From Archangium lansingense (GTDB lineage: Bacteria; Myxococcota; Myxococcia; Myxococcales; Myxococcaceae): 64,000 nucleotides of DNA. Both the position numbers and the translations under genes were made by a program. Location of the stretch: positions 11,764,501 through 11,828,500 of the forward strand of contig NZ_JAPNKA010000001.1 of the NCBI RefSeq assembly GCF_026626635.1. The letters are read 5' to 3'. Below are positions 25,784-32,987 of this stretch, one piece after another (the first letter of the stretch is position 1; every line of letters begins with the position of its first letter). Below the pieces are notes generated by a model. It was not told the DNA's origin, did no database searches, and was given only the letters and a program-made list of their open reading frames with translations.

Positions 25784-27201
25784 ATGGCGGATTTCGACCT
25801 CGTGGTGATCGGCTCTGGCCCCGCTGGCGAGAAGGGCGCGGTGCACGCGGCGCTGCACGGCAAGCGGGTGGCGGTGGTGGAGCGCGAGCCGGTGCCCGGC
25901 GGCACGGCGGCCAACACGGGCACACTGCCGTCCAAGACGCTGCGCGAGACGTCGCTGTACCTCTCGGGCTTCCGCCAGCGTGGCCTGTACAAGGTGGAGG
26001 CGAACCTGCCCCACGAGACAACCGTCTCGGACTTCCTCTACCGCGAGCGGCGGGTGAAGGGCATCGAGCGCCAACGCATCCTCGAGGACCTGAAGCGCCA
26101 CGGGGTGGAGCTGGTGTACGGCCGGGGCACGCTGGCGGACGCGCACACGGTGGTGGTGAGCCGAGAGGGCGAGCCGGAGCGGCGGCTGACGGCGGACGTC
26201 ATCCTGGTGGCCACCGGCTCCTCACCGTTCCGCCCGCCGCTCTACCCCTTTGGGGATCCGCGGGTGCACGACTCGGACGAGCTGCTCGACATCCAGCAAC
26301 TGCCGCGCGCGCTGGCGGTGGTGGGCGCGGGCGTCATCGGCTCCGAGTACGCGTGCATGTTCGCCGCGCTGAACGTTCAGGTGACGCTGGTGGACCCCAA
26401 GCCCGAGCTGCTGCCCTTCCTGGACGATGAGCTCTCGGCGCTGCTGAAGCGGCGCATGGAGGCACTCGGGGTGAAGATGCGGCTAGGTCACACGGTGGAG
26501 GCGGTGGAGGTGCCACCGGACCCGAATGCGTCCATCCGGCTGACGCTGAAGGAGGGCGAGCGGCTGGAGGTGGACCAGGTGCTGGTGGCCTCGGGGCGCT
26601 CGGCGAACACGGCGGGGCTGGGGCTGGAGGCGGTGGGGGTGAAGCTGGGCGCGCGAGGACAGGTGGAGGTGGGGCCCGAGTACCAGACGACGGTGCCGGG
26701 CATCTACGCGGCGGGGGACGTCATTGGCTTCCCCGCGCTGGCGTCCACGTCCATGGAGCAGGCGCGCATCGCGGTGATGCACGCCTTCGGGCTGGAGGCG
26801 AACCGGATGGCTCCGGTGCTGCCCTACGCATCTACACCATCCCCGAGGTGTCCATGGCGGGCGAGACGGAGGAGTCACTCAAGGCCAAGGACATCCCCTA
26901 CGTGGTGGGCCGGGCCGCCTTCTCCACCAACCCGCGCGGGCAAATCATTGGCGAGTCGCACGGGCTGCTGAAGCTGCTCTTCCGCCGCGAGGACCTGCGG
27001 CTGCTGGGCGTGCACGTGCTGGGCGAGCAGGCCTCGGAGCTGGTGCACGTGGGGCTGCTGGCGCTGATGACGGGCGCCGGCGCACACCTCTTCGTGGAGA
27101 CGTGCTTCAACTACCCCACCCTCTCCGAGGCCTACAAGACGGCCACCTACGACGCGATGGACAAGGTCAGGTCCCCTCCTGCCAGGAGCCCAGGTACTTG
27201 A
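25784..27201 (+). pseudogene. sthA: Soluble pyridine nucleotide transhydrogenase, frameshifted
   Basis: A flavoprotein of the SthA type, interconverting NADH and NADPH. ATG 25784 starts MADFDLVVIGSGPAGEKGA, the FAD-binding Rossmann motif. The usual redox-disulphide site reads GGTAANTGTLPSKTLRE, without the Cys pair, as in SthA. A second NAD-binding GAGVIGSEYACMF follows. Near 26828 the frame breaks: the sequence needs PYGIYTIPEVSMAG but reads TACGCATCTAC, one base short in the Gly codon. The C-terminal part continues correctly in the next frame (VGRAAFSTNPRGQIIG to FNYPTLSEAYKTAT) and ends inside the ahcY 3' end. It is either a recent inactivating deletion or a sequencing error. Confidence 0.88.
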
Positions 27202-28474
27202 CCTGCGCGGGGGTGAGCTTGTCGATCTTCACCCCCATGGCGCGCAGCTTCAGCCGGGCGATCTCCTGGTCCAGGTGCTCCGGCACCGCGTAGACCTTCT
27301 TCTCCAGCTTGCGGTGGTTCTTCACCATGAACTCGCTGGCGAGCGCCTGGTTGGCGAAGGACATGTCCATCACGCTGGAGGGGTGGCCCTCGGCGGCGGC
27401 GAGGTTGATGAGGCGGCCCTCGCCCAGGATGATGATGCGCTTACCGTTCTTGAGGGTGAACTCCTCCACGAACTCGCGGAGCACGGCGCGGCGCTTCGTC
27501 ATCCGCTGAAGCGTCTTCAGGTCGATCTCCACGTTGAAATGGCCCGAGTTGGAGACGATGGCGCCGTCCTTCATCTTCTCGAAGTGCTCCTGGCGGATGA
27601 CGTCGATGTTGCCCGTCACCGTGCAGAAGAAGTCGCCAATCCGGCACGCCTCGCTCATGGGCATCACGCGGAAGCCGTCCATCACCGCCTCGAGCGCGGT
27701 AGTAGGGTCCACCTCGGTGACGACCACGTCAGCGCCCATGCCGCGGGCGCGCATCGCCAGGCCTCGGCCGCACCAGCCGTAGCCGGCCACCACGAAGACG
27801 CTGCCGGCCAGCAGCCGGTTGGTGGCGCGGATGATGCCGTCGAGGGTGGACTGGCCCGTGCCGTAGCGGTTGTCGAAGAGGTGCTTCGTCTTCGCGTCGT
27901 TGACCGCGATGATCGGGTACTTCAGCACGCCCTCCTTCGCCATGGCGCGCAGGCGCACCACGCCCGTGGTGGTCTCCTCGGTGCCACCGATGACGTGCTC
28001 CAGCAGCTCCGTGCGCTCGTTGTGCAGCACGCCCACCACGTCCGCCCCGTCATCCATGGTGAGCTGGGGCCGGGTGTTCAGCGCCTCGTGGATGTGGCGG
28101 TAGTAGGTCTCGTTGTCCTCGCCCTTGATGGCGAAGACGGAGATGGCGTGGTCCACCACCAGCGAGGCCGCCACATCGTCCTGGGTGGACAGCGGGTTGG
28201 AGGCGCACAGGGACACCTCCGCGCCGCCCTCCTTCAGGGCAATCACCAGGTTGGCCGTCTCCGCCGTCACGTGCAGGCACGCCGTCAGGCGCACGCCCTT
28301 CAGGGGCTTCTGCCTCGCGAAGCGCTCGCGGATCTGCTGCAGCACCGGCATCGTCCGCCCGGCCCACTCGATGCGGCCACGGCCCTTCTCGGCCTGGAGG
28401 GGATCCTTGATGTCCGCGTGCACCGGCGCGCTGTTGGCGCGCTTCGCCTTCTTGAGGCTCACGACCTTCGCCAT
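27167..28474 (-). CDS. ahcY: Adenosylhomocysteinase (SAH hydrolase)
   Basis: 435 residues from ATG 28474, with a GAAGGA ribosome site at 28481-28486. NAD-binding motif GYGWCGRGLAMRARGMGA and substrate segment SNPLSTQDDVAASLV are diagnostic; the C-terminus (KYLGSWQEGT) resembles the family's KPDHYRY-type end only loosely. It splits S-adenosylhomocysteine into adenosine and homocysteine, which relieves product inhibition of methyltransferases. It lies downstream of metK on the same strand. A strong terminator between the two means it is not a simple read-through gene. Confidence 0.95.
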   Translation of the reverse strand: MAKVVSLKKAKRANSAPVHADIKDPLQAEKGRGRIEWAGRTMPVLQQIRERFARQKPLKGVRLTACLHVTAETANLVIALKEGGAEVSLCASNPLSTQDDVAASLVVDHAISVFAIKGEDNETYYRHIHEALNTRPQLTMDDGADVVGVLHNERTELLEHVIGGTEETTTGVVRLRAMAKEGVLKYPIIAVNDAKTKHLFDNRYGTGQSTLDGIIRATNRLLAGSVFVVAGYGWCGRGLAMRARGMGADVVVTEVDPTTALEAVMDGFRVMPMSEACRIGDFFCTVTGNIDVIRQEHFEKMKDGAIVSNSGHFNVEIDLKTLQRMTKRRAVLREFVEEFTLKNGKRIIILGEGRLINLAAAEGHPSSVMDMSFANQALASEFMVKNHRKLEKKVYAVPEHLDQEIARLKLRAMGVKIDKLTPAQVKYLGSWQEGT

Positions 28475-28489
28475 GGAGAGTCCTTCGGG

Positions 28490-28541
28490 GGTGGAGAAAA
28501 AAGAAAACGCGCGTGAGCCTTACCGGGGCTCACGCGCGTTT
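28490..28541 (-). terminator. Intrinsic terminator between metK and ahcY
   Basis: Bases 28505-28519 and 28527-28541 form a perfect 15-base-pair stem (AAACGCGCGTGAGCC) with a seven-base loop. Read on the minus strand it is followed by TTTTCTTTTTTC, a proper U-tract. It directly follows metK. Its U-tract ends only about seven bases before the ahcY ribosome site, so it is also positioned as a possible attenuator in an ahcY leader. Confidence 0.88.
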
Positions 28542-28584
28542 CAACAATCTGGGACGCTCAGCGTTGACGGTCCGCCAACGGACT

Positions 28585-29766
28585 TCAGACGGCCTTCAGG
28601 CGGGAGGTGCCAGCCGGGCCCGCCACGGCCTCACGCAGGGTGTCCTTCTTGTCGGTGCGCTCCCAGGTGAACTCCTTCTCGGAGCGGCCGAAGTGACCGT
28701 ACGCGGCGGTCTTCTGGTAGATGGGCCGCAGCAGGTCCAGGTACTCGGTGATCTCCCGCGGCTTGAGGCCGAAGGTGCGCTTGATGGCGGCCTCGATCTT
28801 CTGCTCGGGCACGGTGGCCGTGCCGAAGGTGTCCACCAGCACGCTCACGGGGTCCGCCACGCCGATGGCGTAGGAGACCTGCACCTCGCAGCGGCGAGCC
28901 AGACCCGCGGCCACCACCGTCTTGGCGATGTGACGGCCCATGTACGCCGCCGAGCGGTCCACCTTGGACGGGTCCTTGCCCGAGAAGGCGCCGCCACCGT
29001 GACGGCCCATGCCGCCGTAGGTGTCCACGATGATCTTCCGGCCCGTCACGCCGGAGTCGCCCATGGGGCCGCCGATGACGAAGCGGCCGGTGGGGTTGAT
29101 GTAGATCTTCGTCTTGGCGTCGATGAGCTTCTTGGGCAGCGCCTTGGCGATGACGTCCTCGCGGATGGCCTCGTGGATGCGCTTGTTGGAGACGTCATCC
29201 GAGTGCTGCGTGGACACCACCACCGCGTCGATGCGGACCGGGCGGCCGTTGCGGTACTCGACGGTGACCTGGCTCTTGCCGTCCGGGCGCAGCCAGTCGT
29301 GCGTCTTGCGGCGCACGTCCGCCAGGCGCCGGGTGAGCGCGTGGGCGTAGTGGATGGGGGCCGGCATCAGGTCCGGCGTCTCGTCGCAGGCGTAGCCGAA
29401 CATCATGCCCTGGTCGCCGGCGCCCTGCTCCTTCTTGTTGTCCACGCCCCGGGCGATGTCCTGGCTCTGGCCCTCGATGGCCACCATGACGCCGCAGGTG
29501 TTGCCGTCATAGCCCATGGAGCTATCGGTGTAGCCGATGCGGCAGATCGTGCTGCGGACGATCTTCGGGATGTCGACGTAACAGTTGGTGGTCACCTCGC
29601 CTGCGACGATGGCCAGGCCCGTCTTCACCAGGGTCTCCACGGCCACGCGGCCCTGGGGATCCTTGGAGAGGATGGCGTCCAGCACGCCGTCGGAGATCTG
29701 GTCGGCGATCTTGTCCGGGTGCCCTTCAGTGACGGATTCAGAGGTGAACAGGTAGTCGGTCGGCAT
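28585..29766 (-). CDS. metK: S-adenosylmethionine synthase
   Basis: 393 residues from ATG 29766, giving MPTDYLFTSESVTEGHPDK, the usual MetK opening; a GTG at 29799 would add 11 residues. Further signatures are GYACDETPDLMPAPI and GGGAFSGKDPSKVDRSAAY. It makes S-adenosylmethionine from methionine and ATP. It heads the methyl-cycle pair with ahcY, with an intrinsic terminator directly after its stop. Its promoter should be in the 244 bases shared with the divergent MlaC-like gene. Confidence 0.96.
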   Translation of the reverse strand: MPTDYLFTSESVTEGHPDKIADQISDGVLDAILSKDPQGRVAVETLVKTGLAIVAGEVTTNCYVDIPKIVRSTICRIGYTDSSMGYDGNTCGVMVAIEGQSQDIARGVDNKKEQGAGDQGMMFGYACDETPDLMPAPIHYAHALTRRLADVRRKTHDWLRPDGKSQVTVEYRNGRPVRIDAVVVSTQHSDDVSNKRIHEAIREDVIAKALPKKLIDAKTKIYINPTGRFVIGGPMGDSGVTGRKIIVDTYGGMGRHGGGAFSGKDPSKVDRSAAYMGRHIAKTVVAAGLARRCEVQVSYAIGVADPVSVLVDTFGTATVPEQKIEAAIKRTFGLKPREITEYLDLLRPIYQKTAAYGHFGRSEKEFTWERTDKKDTLREAVAGPAGTSRLKAV

Positions 29767-30010
29767 GTCGTCTTCGGCTTCAGGGGGGGTACCGCTCACG
29801 GCAACTACTTGAAGAGCGGGGACACTAAACGTAGGGCTCCAGAGGAGTCAAACCCCGAGACGGCCTGGAGAATTCGCGGGAAGGTGTCTGTCAGGCCCTC
29901 CTGGCAGGCTGGCCACCCCCCGAGCCCAGCGCCGAGTGCCACGTGAATTTCGCACGCGCTCGTCCGTTCCATTGCGCTACAGAAGCAGCCCTCTGCAAGG
30001 AAGGAACTGA

Positions 30011-30586
30011 ATGAACGCTCGCCTCCGCTCCCTCAGCCTGCTGGCCACCCTCACCCTCGCCCTGCCGGTGCTCGCCGCGCCCAACGAGCCAGTGGCCAAG
30101 CCGGTGAAGACCGTCGTGCAGTCCGTGCGCTACAGCAAGGATGACCTGGCCCTCAAGCAGCTCGCCAACGATGAGCAGGGCCGCTTCCTGCTCGGCGAGG
30201 ACTGGGAGAAGGGCACCGAGGCCCAGCGCAAGGAGTTCACCAAGCTCTTCAACAGCCTCTTCGCCAAGATTGCCTTCCCCAAGGTGCGCGAGAACTTCAA
30301 GAACCTCGCCTCCATCACCTACGAGGACCCCGCGGTGGAGGGGGAGAAGGCGAACGTGAAGTCCACCGTCGTCATCGAGCACCCGCTGAAGAAGCAGGAG
30401 ATGAAGCTCCAGTACTCCGTGGTGAAGAGCCAGGGCGGTTGGAAGGTGCTGGACGTGGCGGTGCTGGGCGACTCGATGCTCACCGGCATCCGCGATGACC
30501 AGGTCCGGCCCATCATGAAGCAGGGCGGCTGGGACCACCTGCTGCAGCTGATGCGCGCGAAGGAAGCCGAGCTGACCAAGAAGTAG
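30011..30586 (+). CDS. MlaC/Ttg2D-like periplasmic phospholipid-binding protein
   Basis: 191 residues with a Sec leader (LSLLATLTLALPVLAAP) and an AAGGAA ribosome site. The mature part (EAQRKEFTKLFNSLFAKIAF, GWKVLDVAVLGDSML) fits MlaC, the soluble shuttle that moves phospholipids between outer and inner membranes. No mlaA, mlaB, mlaD, mlaE or mlaF partner is in the window, so it is either an orphan or served by a remote locus. It is divergent from metK. Confidence 0.88.
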   Translation: MNARLRSLSLLATLTLALPVLAAPNEPVAKPVKTVVQSVRYSKDDLALKQLANDEQGRFLLGEDWEKGTEAQRKEFTKLFNSLFAKIAFPKVRENFKNLASITYEDPAVEGEKANVKSTVVIEHPLKKQEMKLQYSVVKSQGGWKVLDVAVLGDSMLTGIRDDQVRPIMKQGGWDHLLQLMRAKEAELTKK

Positions 30587-30596
30587 TAGCCCCCAC

Positions 30597-30629
30597 CCTC
30601 CGGGTGCCAGGCGGACGGGCGCCCGGAGG
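30597..30629 (+). terminator. GC hairpin after the MlaC-like gene
   Basis: CCTCCGGGTGCC (30597-30608) pairs with GGCGCCCGGAGG (30618-30629), twelve base pairs with one G-U wobble, ten bases after the stop codon. No U-run follows, so it may slow or end transcription only weakly. The next gene on the same strand begins 47 bases later. Confidence 0.5.
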
Positions 30630-30676
30630 TGAAGCCGGTTGTACCTGCGGACAGGTGGAGTAGAGAGGATGGACCG

Positions 30677-32773
30677 ATGTCCGTCCCCCTCCCCCAGCCG
30701 GCCCCCCTGCGAGAAGGGCGCTCCTCCCGCGAGGTGGACGCCTTCTGCGTCCAGTTCGCCCCGCGCGCACCAGGGCACCCCGCCGTCAGGGACCTCCAAC
30801 AGCTGCTGGCCGAAGTGCCCTCGGAGGGCCTGGAAGCCCGCCTGGAGTGGGTGGAGCGGTGCGTCGCCTGGCTGCAAGACCCCAAGCCCGCCCTGGGCTT
30901 GATGGAGCCCGCGGAGCCCGAGGCCCCCGCGGTGGTGACGCGCCTGGCCCTGCTGCTGCGTGTGCTGGAGACGAGGGCCTCGGCCCGCGAGCCCGTGGCC
31001 GTCCTGGTGCGAGAGGTGATGGCCGCGACGAGCGGGCTGAAGCTCTTCTCCCAGGTGGGCCTGCCCGCCGGGCTGGGCTTCTTCGGTGAGGTGTCGGACC
31101 GGCTCGCACGCCGCCTGCTGCCCACGCCCCCCGAGGATCACCAGCTCTCCGAGCTGCTCCTGCGCCTCTTTCCCGTGCCCCAGGACGCCTCCTGGCTGGA
31201 GAGCCTGCCGCCGGAGCTGCTGGCGCGACTCTCCGCCCTGGTGCAGGGAGGCACCCAGCCTCCCGTGAGGGCACCGGCGCAGATGGTGCGGGCCTCGCTG
31301 GTGGATGCCCTGGGCCTGCTGGCCGTGCAGGCAGCGGCCCTGGGGCTGGCCGAGGACGTGCGGGAGCGCTGTCCGGAGGTGTCCTTCCGCGCCTCGCCCT
31401 TCCTGAAGCTGCGCCGGGTGTGTGAGGGCGTGCTGGCCCGCGACGCCGCACCGGACTCGCTGCGGGAGCTGGGCGACGTGGTGGCGGAGTGCCACCAGGT
31501 GGTGGCCATCGTCACCAGCCACCTCGAGCAGTACGGGGTGAGCGTGGACCTGGTGTACCGGCTGGAGCGCATCCGCCGGAGCCTGGAGCGGATGGAGGCC
31601 ATCGCCCGGATACTGGGCGCGGCGCCGGGCGAGGCACGCTGGCGCGAGAGCCTCGTGTTGTTGGCGGACCTGCTGCGCCGGGCTCACGCGGACCGCTCGG
31701 TGCTCGCGGTGGTCGCGAGCAACGCGCGGCTGCTGGCGCGCAAGGTCATCGAGCGCGCGGGCCACTCGGGCGAGCACGACATCACCACCACGCGGGCCGA
31801 GTACCACCGACTGGTGCACTCGGCCGCGGGCGGCGGGCTCATCACCGCCTTCACCGCCGGCCTCATGCTGTATGCCACCACGCTCGCGCTGGCGCCCTTC
31901 TTCTACGGGCTGGTGCTGGCGGGCACCTACGTGGGCAGCTTCCTGCTGATGCAGGTGACGGGCTCCACACTCGCCACCCAGCAGCCCTCCAAGACGGCGG
32001 CCACGCTGGGGAGCGCCATCGGCCAGGGCGGCACGACTGGGCGCCTGTCACACCTGGTGGAGCTGATTCCGCGCATCACCCGCTCGCAGCTCGCCACGGC
32101 GGTGGGGAACATGTGCACGGTGCTGCCGGCGGCGGTGGGCCTGTCGATGGCCTTCGCCTGGTGGAAGGGGCACCCGCTGCTCGACACGGCCCAGGCCCAC
32201 TACGTAGTGGACGCGCTGCACCCATGGCGCAGCGGCACCGTTTTCTACGCGGCGCTGACGGGGGTGCTGCTATGGCTGTCCAGCCTGGTGGCGGGGTGGC
32301 TGGAGAACTGGGCGGTGTACCGGCAAATCCCCGAGGCGCTCGCGCACCACCGCGTGCTGCGGCGGACGCTGGGCGACGCTGGAGCGGGAAAGCTGGCGAG
32401 CGTCTTCTCGCACAATATTGCCGCGCTGGGGGGCAATGTGAGCATCGGCGTGCTCCTGGCCCTGCTCCCCGTGGTGGGGAACTTCTTCGGGCTGCCCTTG
32501 GACGTGCGGCACGTGACGCTGTCCTTCGGGCAGCTCTGCCTGGCCGGGTACGCGCTGGGCCCCACAGCCGTCCTGCGGCCGGATTTCCTCGCGGCCCTGG
32601 CGGGCATCGGGCTCACGCTGGCCATCAACTTCGGAGTGTCTTTCTCGCTCGCCCTGGGCGTGGCCCTGAGGGCACGAGACGTGCCCCGAGCGGAGGTGCT
32701 GCGACTGGTCCGACTGATGAGCGTGCGCTTCCTGCGCGACCCCCGCGCCTTCCTCTTGCCTCCCCGAGTTTGA
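30677..32773 (+). CDS. Gcr-family (PF10136-type) membrane protein
   Basis: 698 residues from ATG 30677, with a GAGAGGA ribosome site. The N-terminal ~390 residues are soluble and helical. The rest has about six hydrophobic segments, beginning GGGLITAFTAGLMLYATTLAL and including LLMQVTGSTLATQQPSKTAATLG, which I associate with the family annotated as 'site-specific recombinase Gcr'. That name comes from an early gonococcal study. A polytopic membrane protein with no tyrosine- or serine-recombinase motif is unlikely to be a recombinase, so I treat it as a membrane protein of unknown role. A dispersed repeat begins directly after its stop. Confidence 0.75.
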   Translation: MSVPLPQPAPLREGRSSREVDAFCVQFAPRAPGHPAVRDLQQLLAEVPSEGLEARLEWVERCVAWLQDPKPALGLMEPAEPEAPAVVTRLALLLRVLETRASAREPVAVLVREVMAATSGLKLFSQVGLPAGLGFFGEVSDRLARRLLPTPPEDHQLSELLLRLFPVPQDASWLESLPPELLARLSALVQGGTQPPVRAPAQMVRASLVDALGLLAVQAAALGLAEDVRERCPEVSFRASPFLKLRRVCEGVLARDAAPDSLRELGDVVAECHQVVAIVTSHLEQYGVSVDLVYRLERIRRSLERMEAIARILGAAPGEARWRESLVLLADLLRRAHADRSVLAVVASNARLLARKVIERAGHSGEHDITTTRAEYHRLVHSAAGGGLITAFTAGLMLYATTLALAPFFYGLVLAGTYVGSFLLMQVTGSTLATQQPSKTAATLGSAIGQGGTTGRLSHLVELIPRITRSQLATAVGNMCTVLPAAVGLSMAFAWWKGHPLLDTAQAHYVVDALHPWRSGTVFYAALTGVLLWLSSLVAGWLENWAVYRQIPEALAHHRVLRRTLGDAGAGKLASVFSHNIAALGGNVSIGVLLALLPVVGNFFGLPLDVRHVTLSFGQLCLAGYALGPTAVLRPDFLAALAGIGLTLAINFGVSFSLALGVALRARDVPRAEVLRLVRLMSVRFLRDPRAFLLPPRV

Positions 32774-32809
32774 CCCTCTCCCCCCGGGGTGAGGGGCCGG
32801 GGTAAGGGA
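32774..32809 (+). repeat. Dispersed GC palindrome, copy C
   Basis: CCCTCTCCCCCCGGGGTGAGGGG with a tail CCGGGGTAAGGGA, beginning at the first base after the Gcr-family stop. It is a diverged copy of the family at 9031 and 24731. Two further hairpins follow in the same gap: TCCCAGG/CCTGGGA at 32835-32857, and copy D. Confidence 0.65.
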
Positions 32810-32880
32810 TGACGCGGGTCCACCCTGATTGAAATCCCAGGCCCGTGGAACCTGGGAATAAATCGACCCGCAACTCAAGC

Positions 32881-32899
32881 CCCTCTCAGAGGGAGAGGG
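32881..32899. repeat. Dispersed GC palindrome, copy D (core only)
   Basis: CCCTCTC-AGA-GGGAGAGGG, the stem of the repeat family without the GGGTGAGGG tail. It is the third hairpin in the 214-base gap before the RND transporter gene, so that gap is largely repeat and hairpin DNA plus a promoter for the transporter. Confidence 0.6.
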
Positions 32900-32987
32900 T
32901 GTGCAGCAAGTGATACAGCGGCCGGGCAGCCGAGGCATCTCGCCGTGCTTCTGATGAGGTCCGTTCTCCGGTAGGGTCCGCGGCCGC

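Noticed and set aside
28542..28584. Possible SAH riboswitch before ahcY
   Set aside because: I looked for the conserved SAH aptamer core on the minus strand and saw only a small GTCCG/CGGAC hairpin; the space is too short for a known aptamer.
29767..30010. Possible SAM riboswitch before metK
   Set aside because: No SAM-I or SAM-II core pairing that I could recognise; the gap is 244 bases shared by divergent promoters.
29891..31819. A 642-residue minus-strand open frame across the MlaC-like and Gcr-family genes
   Set aside because: Low-complexity Gln/His/Arg/Leu composition, typical of a shadow frame in GC-rich DNA; both plus-strand genes have leaders, ribosome sites and family motifs.
30677..32773. 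Site-specific recombinase as a sign of a mobile element
   Set aside because: The protein is a polytopic membrane protein without recombinase catalytic motifs, and no attachment sites or integrase lie nearby.
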